Below are positions 8,915 to 17,943 of a stretch of 64,000 bases of DNA, one piece after another (position 1 is the first letter of the stretch; each line of letters opens with the position of its first letter). The notes below the pieces were generated by a model. It was not told the origin of the DNA. It ran no database searches and saw nothing but the letters and a program-made list of their open reading frames with translations. Position numbers and translations under genes: made by a program. The DNA is from Gemmata sp. (GTDB lineage: Bacteria; Planctomycetota; Planctomycetia; Gemmatales; Gemmataceae), in assembly GCA_025055115.1 (NCBI GenBank), contig JANWYJ010000029.1, forward strand, positions 1 to 64,000, in the 5' to 3' direction.

Positions 8915-9493
8915 ATGTCCAGCGCAATCCAGAAGTGGGTGGCCAGCGCAGGGCTTGCGCCGCTGCTGGTGACCTTCTCGGCCCTGGCGGCTCCGCCGTC
9001 GGCACTTCCCGATGCGGTCACGAAAGCCCCCGACGAAACCACCCTCAGCGATAAGCGGGAAAAACTCCAGGCCGAAGTGCTGAAACTGCTCAAAAAACTC
9101 GGGGAGCAACCACCGCTGCCCTACCCGCCGCCCACCCCGGTCGTTCCCCCCAAGAAAGTGGAAACAACGCCGGGTATCATCGTCGACGAAATCAAAGCGG
9201 CCATGAACCGCTTCCGCGACAACGACATCGAAACAGCCAAACGCACCTTCCAATTGATCGACCCGACAACCCTCAGCAACGAAGATCGAGCTTTCGTTCG
9301 TTACATGCTGGCCTGCTGCCACCGACGACTCGGCAACCTCAGCGAAGCCGAAACCCTTTACCGGGAGGTCGCCAACAGCCCCGACGACGCCTTTTTCGCC
9401 AGCTGTGCCATTTGGCAGCTGGCGCTGATCCGGTCGGAAAAGGAGCTTCAGACTCAGCTCGAACAACTTCGCTCACGCTTGAAATCTAAGTGA
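8915..9493 (+). CDS. Exported TPR-like protein in flagellar cluster
   Basis: This 192-residue protein has a weak signal peptide or membrane anchor (residues 1-27), a charged helical linker with a proline-rich stretch (LPYPPPTPVVPP) and a C-terminal TPR-like segment from about residue 95, including the helix pair around YMLACCHRRLGNLSEAETLY. The ATG follows a gggaggga ribosome binding site. Lying between the stator genes and fliK, it could bind the short MotB protein or the basal body, but that is guesswork. I know no named family for it. Confidence 0.75.
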   Translation: MSSAIQKWVASAGLAPLLVTFSALAAPPSALPDAVTKAPDETTLSDKREKLQAEVLKLLKKLGEQPPLPYPPPTPVVPPKKVETTPGIIVDEIKAAMNRFRDNDIETAKRTFQLIDPTTLSNEDRAFVRYMLACCHRRLGNLSEAETLYREVANSPDDAFFASCAIWQLALIRSEKELQTQLEQLRSRLKSK

Positions 9494-9536
9494 AAACATC
9501 TGGTCTTGGGGGCGAATTGGGCCATTTCCTTTCCCC

Positions 9537-9929
9537 ATGAGGGCGATTTCGGTGGTACAAGAAATGCAGGCGACATTGTCCGAGGCCAGGTCGCTGGTAG
9601 CGGCTATCGCGGCGTGCTTTCAGGCCGGCAATCCGGCCGACGAGCTGATGACCCGCCTGGGCGGTCTTCTGGCGACCCTCCGCATCGCGACGCTGCCCCC
9701 GGAGCTGGAACGCCAGTTGCAGGAACTATCCCACGGCGTAGAACAGGCTCTCGCCGCCGGGCAACATTGGCTCGCTCAAGCCAGTGCGCAACTGGCCCAC
9801 CAGCAGCTGCGTCAACGGGCCCAACGCGCCTACGGTCGCACCGAAGTTCTTGGCGTAGATACCGATGGCGGATTCAACCCTCAATCTGACGACTCTTCTT
9901 CCCCCGCTGGCGCTGGATGCGAGCCGTAG
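9537..9929 (+). CDS. Small helical protein, possible FlgN/FliT-type chaperone
   Basis: The 130-residue product is almost entirely alpha-helical by composition, with heptad-like Leu/Ala spacing. It has the size and look of flagellar export chaperones of the FlgN/FliT kind; there is no decisive motif. Its 3' end overlaps the start of fliK by 65 bp in another frame, which argues for translational coupling and for a link to hook assembly. The ATG at 9537 has no strong ribosome binding site. Confidence 0.55.
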   Translation: MRAISVVQEMQATLSEARSLVAAIAACFQAGNPADELMTRLGGLLATLRIATLPPELERQLQELSHGVEQALAAGQHWLAQASAQLAHQQLRQRAQRAYGRTEVLGVDTDGGFNPQSDDSSSPAGAGCEP

Positions 9930-11388
9930 CGAGACGGTTCGCTCGGCCACGGCTAGTTCTTCCGCCGGTTCTCCAGGGGCATTCCAAACCGCACTCGCTG
10001 AAGCCCAGGCCGATGAGGCCACCACCACCGCGACCGCACCGGGAGGCGAAGCCGATCCCTCCGCGGGTGGGCTGCTGACCCTCGTAACGCAACTGCAACT
10101 TCTCGCCCCGCCAGCCAATGCGGCGATCGCCCAAGCGAACCAACTCATCCCCCCCCCAGCGACTGCGGAATCCGAGACGGTAGCGGAGCGTTCCCCCGCC
10201 GAACAAGCGGTATTCCCGCGTCTGGGTGGCCCGAACACGATCGGAACGGCTCCCCCCGCCGCGGCAATAACCTCGCCTCCAGATCCGACTGCTGAACTGC
10301 CCCCCCCATCCACCACCACCCAGGGGGCAGCCGAACTGTCGGAAATTCCGACACTGCCCGTGAACCCGGGTGCCGTTGCGAGCCGGGCCGCGCTGCGTGT
10401 GGCCCTTCGCGGCGGCTCGACCAATCTGCCGCTCCTGACTCCGGTGGTGGCGAATCTCCTGCCGGATGTGGCTCCGCCGGCTGATCTGAGCGCCCGCGAC
10501 GTGGTGGTCAACGAACTGCAACCGATTACGGCCGTCGCGGGCCTGCCGGCGGCCGATCTGGGCGACCGTCCCGCGATCGCCGGAGAGAAGTTTGTCGCAG
10601 CGGCTTCCACTGGGGCGTTACTGACGGCGAATTCCACCGAACCGCCGTCACGCCTGTTCGCCAACGAACTGGAAGCCCTCAATCCGGCCGTAGTCCGCAC
10701 CCCCCCCACCGCCGCAGGCGAACTTCCCGCCGGTCAGGGTACCGCGATCCTCAATCCCCTGGCCGTGGCCACCGACTTAGCGACTGGATACGAACTCACC
10801 CAGGATGGCATGGGCTTCAACCCTCATTCGGTCAGCACAAACTCCGCCACGGGCCGGCCTCAACCCCACGACGATAACATTCCCCCTTTCGCAACGGCGC
10901 CAGCACTGGGCCGAAACGGGATTCTCAACTCTCCGCAACCCAACGGAGAGGCCGTACCGATGCTCCATCCGTCCCCGGCAGTCAGTAGCTCGGTGGCCGA
11001 CGCGATTGTCACACAGGCCCGGATACTCGAACGCCCCGGAGCTATGGAATTCCAACTGCGCCTCGATCCGCCTGAACTCGGTCGCCTCCAGATTCGCTTG
11101 GTGGCCAGCGGAGACGACCTCCGGGCGCAGGTTCTCGTACCCGACGAGGCGGTACGCCGATGGCTGGAAAGCCAACTGCCCGAGCTGCGGCAACGGTTGG
11201 AAGCCGCGGGAGTCCAGGTGCAGGCATGGGATATCGCGACCGATCCCAATAGTGGTCGTAACCCCACCGACGATGGCCCTGAATCCCTGCCGCTGGCCGC
11301 CGAGCCACCCCGCCGCGAGCGGCCCACGGCCCTCACCTGGGTACGCATCGGCCGTTCGGAGGCCAAGACCGTGGATGTGACGGTGTAA
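9865..11388 (+). CDS. fliK: Flagellar hook-length control protein FliK
   Basis: This 507-residue protein has a long low-complexity N-terminal part, rich in Ala, Pro and Thr, and a compact C-terminal domain from about residue 385. The latter contains MEFQLRLDPPELGRLQIRL, the diagnostic L-x-P-x-x-L-G motif of the Flg_hook/FliK C-terminal domain that switches export specificity. FliK is secreted during hook growth and acts as a molecular ruler. The next genes, flgD and flgE, encode the cap and the hook that it measures. Ruler length varies widely in this family, so the N-terminal composition is not odd. Confidence 0.93.
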   Translation: MADSTLNLTTLLPPLALDASRSETVRSATASSSAGSPGAFQTALAEAQADEATTTATAPGGEADPSAGGLLTLVTQLQLLAPPANAAIAQANQLIPPPATAESETVAERSPAEQAVFPRLGGPNTIGTAPPAAAITSPPDPTAELPPPSTTTQGAAELSEIPTLPVNPGAVASRAALRVALRGGSTNLPLLTPVVANLLPDVAPPADLSARDVVVNELQPITAVAGLPAADLGDRPAIAGEKFVAAASTGALLTANSTEPPSRLFANELEALNPAVVRTPPTAAGELPAGQGTAILNPLAVATDLATGYELTQDGMGFNPHSVSTNSATGRPQPHDDNIPPFATAPALGRNGILNSPQPNGEAVPMLHPSPAVSSSVADAIVTQARILERPGAMEFQLRLDPPELGRLQIRLVASGDDLRAQVLVPDEAVRRWLESQLPELRQRLEAAGVQVQAWDIATDPNSGRNPTDDGPESLPLAAEPPRRERPTALTWVRIGRSEAKTVDVTV

Positions 11389-11425
11389 AGCCCGTTCGCC
11401 GCGGCCAACAGCACGGACAACAATG

Positions 11426-11465
11426 TGATGCCGTTGGCTGGTACCGGATGCCGTTGGCCGGTACC
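11426..11465. repeat. 20-bp tandem repeat in fliK-flgD spacer
   Basis: The unit gatgccgttggctggtaccg at 11426-11445 is followed directly by a second copy at 11446-11465 that differs at one position. It is non-coding and lies about 100 bp before flgD. Confidence 0.9.
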
Positions 11466-11567
11466 GATTGCTGAGATGACATTCATCAGAAGACCCTGGC
11501 GAAAAAAGACTTTAGGAAATGGCGCTGCCGAAACGAACCCCTCATTCCCCGTCCGGAGGATGCGACG

Positions 11568-11924
11568 ATGGCTACTGAAGCGGTCTCCGCAATTGGTTCG
11601 CAACAGTTCTTGCAACTGTTGGTCGCTCAGTTACAGAATCAAGACCCCCTCAATCCGGTGAGCGATAAAGAATTCATCTCACAACTGACGGCGCTTAACA
11701 CTCTGGAGAGTCTCAACAATCTCAATGTGAGTTTCGCGCAGATGCTCCGGTTGCAGCAACTGACGCAAGGCGCCAGTTTATTGGGCAAAACGATTGAGTA
11801 CCTCCCCCCCGGCGGGACGTTGACGACAGGAACCGTTGAGGCGATCACCGTGCAAAATGGTCAGTTCATCCTCACGGTGGGTTCCACGCAAGTGCCGCTG
11901 GACCAAGTACAAACGGTTCGTTAA
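11568..11924 (+). CDS. flgD: Flagellar hook-capping protein FlgD, short form
   Basis: The 118-residue protein carries the FlgD N-terminal signature FLQLLVAQLQNQDPLNPVSD followed by the helix with ALNTLESLNNL. The C-terminal half is a small beta-rich segment (GASLLGKTIEYL onward) in place of the larger Ig/Tudor pair of enteric FlgD, as in short Gram-positive forms. FlgD caps the growing hook and lets FlgE subunits assemble. The ATG has a good CCGGAGGATG site upstream and flgE follows after 50 bp. Confidence 0.93.
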   Translation: MATEAVSAIGSQQFLQLLVAQLQNQDPLNPVSDKEFISQLTALNTLESLNNLNVSFAQMLRLQQLTQGASLLGKTIEYLPPGGTLTTGTVEAITVQNGQFILTVGSTQVPLDQVQTVR

Positions 11925-11974
11925 GGACCGGTTGCTGTTCCTTCATCCTGGATTGGCTTCTGTGAGGATTGTTT

Positions 11975-13228
11975 ATGGCTTTGACGGCGTTATTTACGGG
12001 GTCTTCTGCGTTGCAAGCGAACTCCTTCGCTCTCGACGTGGTCGGTAACAACCTCGCCAACCTGAACACGTCCGGATTCAAAACGCAGCGGACGCTGTTT
12101 AAGGACATGATGTATCAGACACTCAACCCCGGTTCGGCTCCCAGTGCCACTAGCGGGGGAACCAACCCATCGCAAAACGGTTTTGGTGTCGCGGTGGGGG
12201 CCATCGACACGCTCTTCCAACAAGGCTCAGTCTCGCCGACAGGACGGTCGCTCGATGTCGCCATCCAAGGCCGCGGTTTCTTCACCCTGACCAACGGGCA
12301 GACGACGGTTTTCAGCCGCGCTGGTTCCTTTGCGATTGATGCGGCCGGGTTTTTGGTCGATCCCAATACGGGTTTCCGTGTTCAGCGCACCGGAACCGTG
12401 GGCGAACCTGGCGGGACCAATCCCGGTTTCCAAATCCCGGGCAATAACGACATTCGCGTGCCTCTGGGAGCCGGCGCACCGGGTACACAAACAAGCTTTG
12501 TCAATTTTCAAGGAAATCTGAGTAGTTCGTTAGCGATTGGGGATTCCGTCACCGCAGGGATTCAAATTTACGATTCCCAGTTCAATCCGCGGGCACTGAC
12601 CATTACCTTCACCAAAACCGCAGTGAACACGTTCAATATCAGTGGCTCCGTTTCGGGGGGGACGGTCAGTTTCTCCACGACGGCGATTAACTTCGACACA
12701 GCCGGTTTGTTGGTCGGCCCAGCCAGTATCGACATGGACATCACGGGCATTCCCGGCGTAGCGGCACAAACGGTGACGTTGAATCTGGGTACACCGGGAC
12801 AAACCACGGGATTGACACAGTTTGGTGGTGTCAGCACCGCTACTGCGGTCACGCAGGATGGGACAGGTTTCGGCACACTGGTGAGTGTTTCGTTTGATAA
12901 TCAGGGCATCCTGCAAGGGCAATTCAGCAATGGCCGCACCATTCCGCTAGCCCAATTGGCGATCGCCGGTTTTACCAACGATGGCGGTTTGCTGCGGTTT
13001 GGGAACAACTACTTCATCACCTCGTCGGCCTCCGGGGAAGCGTTGATTGGGGTCGCAGGGTCGGGGGGGTTGGGTACCACGCAGGGGTCGTCGCTGGAGG
13101 GGGCCAACGTCGATATCGCGATTGAATTTTCCCGGCTGATTGTAGCGCAGCGAGGCTTCCAGGTGAATGCTCGGACGATCAGTGCCGCCAACGAGACGTT
13201 GCAAGAACTGGCCAATATCGTGCGGTAA
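11975..13228 (+). CDS. flgE: Flagellar hook protein FlgE
   Basis: I choose the ATG at 11975 with the gtgagga site at 11962-11968. The 417-residue protein has the rod/hook N-terminal motif ALQANSFALDVVGNNLANLN and the central hook-domain beta structure. The C-terminal motif, including LEGANVDIAIEFSRLIVAQR, ends in ANETLQELANIVR. It polymerises into the hook joining the basal body and filament. It is the last gene of the plus-strand flagellar run and ends 28 bp before the end of the opposing fliO gene. Confidence 0.96.
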   Translation: MALTALFTGSSALQANSFALDVVGNNLANLNTSGFKTQRTLFKDMMYQTLNPGSAPSATSGGTNPSQNGFGVAVGAIDTLFQQGSVSPTGRSLDVAIQGRGFFTLTNGQTTVFSRAGSFAIDAAGFLVDPNTGFRVQRTGTVGEPGGTNPGFQIPGNNDIRVPLGAGAPGTQTSFVNFQGNLSSSLAIGDSVTAGIQIYDSQFNPRALTITFTKTAVNTFNISGSVSGGTVSFSTTAINFDTAGLLVGPASIDMDITGIPGVAAQTVTLNLGTPGQTTGLTQFGGVSTATAVTQDGTGFGTLVSVSFDNQGILQGQFSNGRTIPLAQLAIAGFTNDGGLLRFGNNYFITSSASGEALIGVAGSGGLGTTQGSSLEGANVDIAIEFSRLIVAQRGFQVNARTISAANETLQELANIVR

Positions 13229-13256
13229 TCGCAGCCAACCGAGTCGATGATGCCGC

Positions 13257-13700
13257 TCAACCGGAGGCCCCTTCACCCGCCTCCGGTTTTTCGTGGGATG
13301 GGTTCACGTTGGCCAGAACATCGTCGAAGGGTTCGGAGAGCAGCACCATCGACCGTAGCCCAGTCGCATCGGTGGTGACTGCGACGGTGTATTCGTCGGC
13401 AGCTACCAGATAGAGCCAACTGCGGCGATCCAGTGCCCAAGAACCAGTCTGGCGCAGCCGCGGGCTGTGCTTCAGGGCGTGGGGTTGCGTGAGGCGGCGG
13501 GCCGACCACAGCACGGCAGCGCAGAGGATCAGCAGTCCGAGTGTGATGGCCACCAGCCGGGCTAGCAAGCCCGCGGCATCGGGCGGTGGGGGGGCCTGGG
13601 GAGGGGTGTACTCCAGCCCCGCCGGCGGACCGGCGCTGGCCAACGAAGCCTCGCCCACCAGCAGAGCCGCTATACTCACCATCGCGAGAAGTCGGTTCAC
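13257..13700 (-). CDS. fliO: FliO-like flagellar export assembly protein
   Basis: The 147-residue product starts at a GTG with a signal-like segment, has a proline-rich linker, a membrane helix at about residues 44-66 (LLARLVAITLGLLILCAAVLW) and a small cytoplasmic beta domain. FliO proteins show this layout and help the FliP pore assemble. Identification rests on layout plus position directly after fliN, since sequence conservation in this family is low. FliP/Q/R do not follow here, because the cluster meets flgE. Confidence 0.75.
   Translation of the reverse strand: MNRLLAMVSIAALLVGEASLASAGPPAGLEYTPPQAPPPPDAAGLLARLVAITLGLLILCAAVLWSARRLTQPHALKHSPRLRQTGSWALDRRSWLYLVAADEYTVAVTTDATGLRSMVLLSEPFDDVLANVNPSHEKPEAGEGASG
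13259..13291 (+). terminator. Hairpin terminator between flgE and fliO
   Basis: The arm aaccggagg at 13259-13267 pairs perfectly with cctccggtt at 13280-13288 across a 12-nt loop, and a run of five T follows at 13287-13291. It would end the plus-strand flagellar transcript after flgE; it overlaps the last codons of the opposing fliO gene. Confidence 0.7.
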
Positions 13701-13760
13701 GGTTCCGTCGTTCCCTTCCGTGGGGTTGGGGCGATACCACCATGTTGTTTTCCGGTCGGC

Positions 13761-14132
13761 TCACGTCTCGAGAGTTCCCGTTCGGGGGGCGAGTAAGCGG
13801 GTGATCCGAACGGCGAAGTGATCGTTAACGACAATCACCTCGCCCGCGGCAAAAGGTATACCGCGGACGGTCAGTTCCACAGGAGCCGTGATTTCCTCTT
13901 CCAATTCCACCACCGAACCGGGGCCGAGTTTGAGAATAGCCCCAATCGGCAGTGTGGTATGACCGAGGCGGGCCGTGATGGTGATGGGCACATCACGGAT
14001 GGAATCGAGAGGTGTCCCGTGGTGGGCGGTGGCGTGTGGATCGAGTTCGGGGAACTCCGGTCGGCGGGCCTCCACCGTGGCGGTTTCGGCTCGGGGCGGT
14101 GTTTCGGTGAGAGTCGCGGCAGTTTCCGACAT
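13761..14132 (-). CDS. fliN: Flagellar motor switch protein FliN
   Basis: The 123-residue protein has a variable acidic N-terminal half and a C-terminal SpoA domain from about residue 42 (LDSIRDVPITITARLGHTTL), with GSVVELEEEITAPVELTVRG as the second conserved block. FliN forms the base of the C-ring with FliM. It starts 20 bp downstream of fliM and is followed by fliO after 60 bp. Confidence 0.93.
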   Translation of the reverse strand: MSETAATLTETPPRAETATVEARRPEFPELDPHATAHHGTPLDSIRDVPITITARLGHTTLPIGAILKLGPGSVVELEEEITAPVELTVRGIPFAAGEVIVVNDHFAVRITRLLAPRTGTLET

Positions 14133-14152
14133 AGGTGGTCTCGCGTGGTGGT

Positions 14153-15016
14153 TTACAGTTCGTCGGCGGCCGAGTCGATGACCACCGCAGCGCGTTGGCC
14201 AATCACGCCCGGCCAGACGCGGAATTTACGCATCCCTGATAATAAACCGTCGAGGGGTTGGTCGATCTTTTGGCGCAGAACGACGACATCGCCCGTTTGC
14301 AGTTGGGCCACATCGTCCATGCTCAGTTCGGCCGTTCCCAAAACAACTGTCAGATCGACGGGCATCGCTTGCACCACGTCATCAATCGAGGCTGACTGTT
14401 GCGGTGGCGTTGGAGCCGGGGCTTCGCCCTGCGCGAACACCGCGCCGATACCACTGCGCGGGATGAGTAAGTAAATAGGGTAGTCACCAAAGGGCAGCTT
14501 CACATTCAGCCGGGCCAACAGGAGCAAATCTTCGAGGGGTCCTCGCCAGGCGCGCCGGGGGGAAGTCAACGCCCCCGGTTGCAATTGCGGAGCTTGTTCC
14601 TGCGGCCAACTTTGGATCAGCGGCTCGATGAACAACTCTTTGGCCAAATACCCTATCAGTGATTGTTCGAGTTCGGTGGGTTCGCGATCGGCGGGTAGCG
14701 CCGGAGGGACTTCGCCCACCAAGCCGGCCAGCAAGGTCAGCAATACTGGTCGCGGGAACGCTAAGACGAACGTTCCTTCAGCGGGAGAAACGGCTGTAAG
14801 CGGCAGCGCGATTGTTTCGGCACCGAGTGTCTGAAAAGCCGACACCACGTCGATCATTTCGACCGTGGCCAGAGTCCATTCGGCCGGGAAGGGGAGCGTT
14901 CGCGCCCACGGGCCGGCCGCTCGACGACAAGCAGCGGAAAGCCATTGACTGGCGCGGTGACCGAGGACTCCCGGGGGTGGTTTACGGAAATCGTACACAA
15001 CCGGTGTCGCTGTCAT
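14153..15016 (-). CDS. fliM: FliM-like flagellar motor switch protein
   Basis: This 287-residue protein has a CheC-like middle domain and a C-terminal SpoA domain (about residues 205-275) with MPVDLTVVLGTAELSMDDVA. It is shorter than enteric FliM (about 334 residues), and I cannot see the N-terminal EIDALL-type CheY-P docking motif: the protein starts directly with MTATPVVYDFRKPPPGVLG. Its start overlaps the end of fliL as ATGA. It forms the C-ring with FliN and takes part in torque and switching. Confidence 0.9.
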   Translation of the reverse strand: MTATPVVYDFRKPPPGVLGHRASQWLSAACRRAAGPWARTLPFPAEWTLATVEMIDVVSAFQTLGAETIALPLTAVSPAEGTFVLAFPRPVLLTLLAGLVGEVPPALPADREPTELEQSLIGYLAKELFIEPLIQSWPQEQAPQLQPGALTSPRRAWRGPLEDLLLLARLNVKLPFGDYPIYLLIPRSGIGAVFAQGEAPAPTPPQQSASIDDVVQAMPVDLTVVLGTAELSMDDVAQLQTGDVVVLRQKIDQPLDGLLSGMRKFRVWPGVIGQRAAVVIDSAADEL

Positions 15017-15501
15017 TGCACAACGTATTCCTCAAACAAGACCGCCTTGATGCGGCTGTCGCCCTCGGGGTAGAGCACTTCGTCGGTGCGTTCCAATAAC
15101 TCCCGCTGGGTGCGGGCCACGCCCGCCGAACCGCTCACCGAATCGAGCGTTTTCCCCGCCAAATGGGAGATCATCGCACTTTTGATCGCGGCCTTCTTTT
15201 TATTTACCAAATCGGTGACTTCCTTCTCGGCTTCCCAATCGACCAGGAAGGCGATCTTGACTCGAAGATACCGTTGCGCCCGGCCTTCCGACAAGTTCAC
15301 TACGACATCGCCAAAGGGAACAATCGCCGTTTTGGCGTCTTTCTTCTCTTTGCTTTTTTCAGCTTTCGACTTCGCGAACAACGATTGAACATCCACCACC
15401 ATCGGCAACGCCGCGCCAGCGGCGGTAAAAACGACGCAAACAACCAAAAACAGCAGTTTTTTCCCCTTCTTGGGAGCCGGGGGAGCAGCAGCGGCAGACA
15501 T
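15013..15501 (-). CDS. fliL: Flagellar basal-body-associated protein FliL
   Basis: The 162-residue protein has a basic cytoplasmic start, one membrane helix (LLFLVVCVVFTAAGAALPMV, about residues 16-35), a lysine-rich linker and the periplasmic FliL domain with the conserved block VVVNLSEGRAQRYLRVKIAF. FliL surrounds the stator and supports torque and stator stability. It overlaps fliM by four bases and lies 77 bp after the upstream lipoprotein gene. Confidence 0.94.
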   Translation of the reverse strand: MSAAAAPPAPKKGKKLLFLVVCVVFTAAGAALPMVVDVQSLFAKSKAEKSKEKKDAKTAIVPFGDVVVNLSEGRAQRYLRVKIAFLVDWEAEKEVTDLVNKKKAAIKSAMISHLAGKTLDSVSGSAGVARTQRELLERTDEVLYPEGDSRIKAVLFEEYVVQ

Positions 15502-15578
15502 CGCGGCAATCTCCGAGAGTGCGAAACCCCAAAGGCAACGCTCCCGCGCAAGCGGCGGGAGGCGGATTCGGAGAAAGC

Positions 15579-16385
15579 CTACTTCACATTCGCTCCCGGT
15601 GTCGCGGTGCGGGGTGCCGAGCAGTTTGCTGGCATCGCGGTTGGCTCCCCGGTTGTGGTGGGAGTCAGAACATTCTGCTCGGGCATCAACACGCCGGGAA
15701 CCGCTTGCCCTAAGAGTGTTAGTGCCGCTTCATGGCACACCCAACGTTGGAAAAGAGCCGGCGAATCGAGGGCCAGTTCTTCCGCGAAGCTATCGTCGTT
15801 GACAATGACGTTGTTCCGCAGCCATGGGGGCCGTGGCCGCGGTCGCTGCCGGTAATAGGTCCGGCAGCGATCCGCCAGGGCCGTATCGGTTGTATCCCAC
15901 AAACCATCGACCGAAGCTACCACCTTGCCCAACGCCGGGCTGACGGCTTGCACAATCAGACCCAGCCGCGGCCGCGGATAGGGCGAGTAATGGGTCACAA
16001 TGCCATGAACGACCACATCGGCTTTGGTTTGTCGGGCGATCTCCAGCATGGCCAGTTCGTCGAAGCGGCCGCCGCGGTGAACCTGAGCCGCCAGGGCGGC
16101 ACGATCGTCGCTTGCGGCGCTGACCACTTCAAAGCGGCCCATGCGCTGCAATTCACCCGCCAACGCCGCTTGCGCTTCGTCTCCGGCATGCGTATATTCC
16201 GATTCATTGAGAAACGGCAGCACCAGAACCCGTTGGACGCGGCTCCAATCCCAATTCTCCAACTGATAGCGGCTGAAGGTTGGAGCTTCAAGGTGCGGAC
16301 GACGGCTCCACCACGGTCCGTTCCCCCAGCCGCAACAGCACCCCGCAGCGGTCGCGACGAACACAGCCAGAGCCGCTCCTCTCAT
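15579..16385 (-). CDS. CsgG/FlgT-like lipoprotein in flagellar operon
   Basis: The 268-residue product has a signal sequence ending in a possible lipobox (VATAAGC, cysteine 16). The body resembles the nucleotide-hydrolase-like fold seen in CsgG, FlgO and FlgT: RVLVLPFLNES, a helix with AGDEAQAALAGELQ, then GRFEVVSA, followed by VVHGIVTHYSPY. Such proteins form or stabilise structures around the outer-membrane part of the flagellum. The assignment is by fold pattern, not strict motif. It overlaps the preceding lipoprotein gene as ATGA, so they are co-translated. Confidence 0.65.
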   Translation of the reverse strand: MRGAALAVFVATAAGCCCGWGNGPWWSRRPHLEAPTFSRYQLENWDWSRVQRVLVLPFLNESEYTHAGDEAQAALAGELQRMGRFEVVSAASDDRAALAAQVHRGGRFDELAMLEIARQTKADVVVHGIVTHYSPYPRPRLGLIVQAVSPALGKVVASVDGLWDTTDTALADRCRTYYRQRPRPRPPWLRNNVIVNDDSFAEELALDSPALFQRWVCHEAALTLLGQAVPGVLMPEQNVLTPTTTGEPTAMPANCSAPRTATPGANVK

Positions 16386-17230
16386 GGTTTCTTCTCCGGC
16401 GGCAACAGTTTTCGCAAAGCTTCCAAAACCGCTTCGAGAAAGCGAATCTCATCTTCTTCTAATTGCTGCAGCCGTTTCTGTAAGGCGGTGACCTGGGCCA
16501 AAAGTGTGGCTTTCTCTTGGGCGGCCGCCGCATTGACCGAGTCGATTTCCCGCATCGCTTCCACGAGGGCTTGCTCGCGGCCAGCACCGAGGGTTTCGAG
16601 TTCCTTGGCCCGAGCGAGCAGGGCCTTGTTTTGGGCCAGAACCGTTTCGAGCTGGGCGGTCAGTTCGGCGAGTCGGTCGGCCGGGGTTTCCCAGGGGGCC
16701 AGCTCCCAATGCTTCCCGGTGACCGTCGGAACGCCGCGGAGGTGCGGATCGGCAAACGGTATCGCCCCCGAGGGGAGGGAGGGCGGCGTGCCGGGAGCCG
16801 CGGACGGCCAAGGCCGTGGTTGCGGAAGAGGCTGTGGGTTGGCCGGAGGGGTGGGCGTTGCAGCCGGCGGTGGCGTGGCCGGCAAGGGGCCGGGCGGAGG
16901 TAGCATCGTTGGCGGTACCGAAGTATCCGGAGATGCCGCCGTCGCTTGCGCGGGCAGAAATTTCGAGACAGCGTTCGGATGGGGCGGCACCGACCCACCA
17001 GTAGCCACAACCGTGCCTCCTGGCAGGGGGTTGGAGGTCAGAAAACCGCCGGTACTGCTCGTAGTGTTGGCCGCATGCGGTTCCACACGGGACGACACCG
17101 GACGGCCTTTGGCACCGACAACGGAGGACTCTACAGGTGCGGAAAATGGGCGCCCAAGGCCACAGCCCGCCATAGCCACCACAAGGAGGCTGAATAGTCC
17201 ACTTCGGAGGCTTGGTGTCTTCACGGCCAC
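16382..17230 (-). CDS. Proline-rich lipoprotein with C-terminal coiled coil
   Basis: The 282-residue protein starts with a lipoprotein signal (lipobox AMAGC, cysteine about residue 23), then about 125 residues dominated by Pro, Ala, Thr and Ser, a short globular piece and a long coiled coil from about residue 185 to 275 (helices with ELTAQLETVLAQNKALLARA). The layout suggests a spanning or tethering protein between outer membrane and periplasm. Coupled by a 4-bp overlap to the CsgG/FlgT-like gene, it may act in flagellar outer-membrane ring building. No named family is recognised. Confidence 0.7.
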   Translation of the reverse strand: MAVKTPSLRSGLFSLLVVAMAGCGLGRPFSAPVESSVVGAKGRPVSSRVEPHAANTTSSTGGFLTSNPLPGGTVVATGGSVPPHPNAVSKFLPAQATAASPDTSVPPTMLPPPGPLPATPPPAATPTPPANPQPLPQPRPWPSAAPGTPPSLPSGAIPFADPHLRGVPTVTGKHWELAPWETPADRLAELTAQLETVLAQNKALLARAKELETLGAGREQALVEAMREIDSVNAAAAQEKATLLAQVTALQKRLQQLEEDEIRFLEAVLEALRKLLPPEKKP

Positions 17231-17298
17231 TCCTTGGCCCTCGTCTGCCCAGCGGGTGCGGCCTTCCCGGCATCGTCACCCAGAGCGATCATTCGCGA

Positions 17299-17517
17299 TC
17301 ATGAATACTCACACTGGATGATCATTTGTTGGCCGCAGGTGCACGTGATCTGAATCGCCCGCACCACATCGCCATCGCGGATGACTTTCAGTTGCGGTTC
17401 GCGTTCGGCTGCGGTCGCTGGCCGCGGCGGCCCCACGCGAACCGACTCCGGTGACAGCCGGACACGTGCGGCTGGAATCACTCCCCCCCCGCTAGCACCG
17501 GACTCACGTTCGTCCAT
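17299..17517 (-). CDS. Small protein with C-terminal cysteine motif
   Basis: This 72-residue product has a disordered N-terminus and a compact end, VVRAIQITCTCGQQMIIQCE, with three cysteines, which may be half of a zinc knuckle. It lies 68 bp upstream of the lipoprotein gene and is probably the first gene of the minus-strand flagellar operon. Its small size leaves some doubt. Confidence 0.5.
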   Translation of the reverse strand: MDERESGASGGGVIPAARVRLSPESVRVGPPRPATAAEREPQLKVIRDGDVVRAIQITCTCGQQMIIQCEYS

Positions 17518-17943
17518 GCCAGAAAACTCCCCGTCGGCCCGGTCGTCACTCTTTCTGCGGAACCTGCGGAGGCGAACCGATATAGCTGCCCCGCACGCGG
17601 TGTCAACGTGGGCTGGAAAGACCCATCACGAAGACCCAGACCGCCACAACATCAGGTCCACGCGAACTTGCCGGCGAGCCGATGTCGTGACCAACCCAGG
17701 CTGACAAAGATCATTATGGTGATGCGCGAATTATCATATCGCGTGAATTGCCGGGGATGAGTTGCGATGGGGAAAGAATATAGCGTTGGGGTGGGCAAAG
17801 AATTTTCTCATTTGGTCTGGAATGGGGTTGACAGAGGGGGGAGGGGATCGCTTTCTTTAGCAAAAGATGATACACCGAGAATCGACTTTCACGGTTTTTC
17901 TGATCCTTGTGGTTTACTCGAAATATTTGCTCCATCAGGAGTT
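17518..17943. other. Divergent spacer, no supported gene
   Basis: This spacer of about 425 bp separates the minus-strand flagellar operon from the plus-strand exported protein gene. From about 17705 to 17940 it is much richer in A+T than its surroundings, which suits promoters for both sides. An open frame extends upstream of the next gene, from 17767, but its translation does not look like protein sequence. I do not see a clear sigma-54 or sigma-70 box. Confidence 0.55.

Noticed and set aside
8147-9466. 439-codon open frame opposite motB and the TPR gene
   Set aside because: It is an antisense shadow, common in G+C-rich DNA; the plus strand encodes motor genes with clear motifs.
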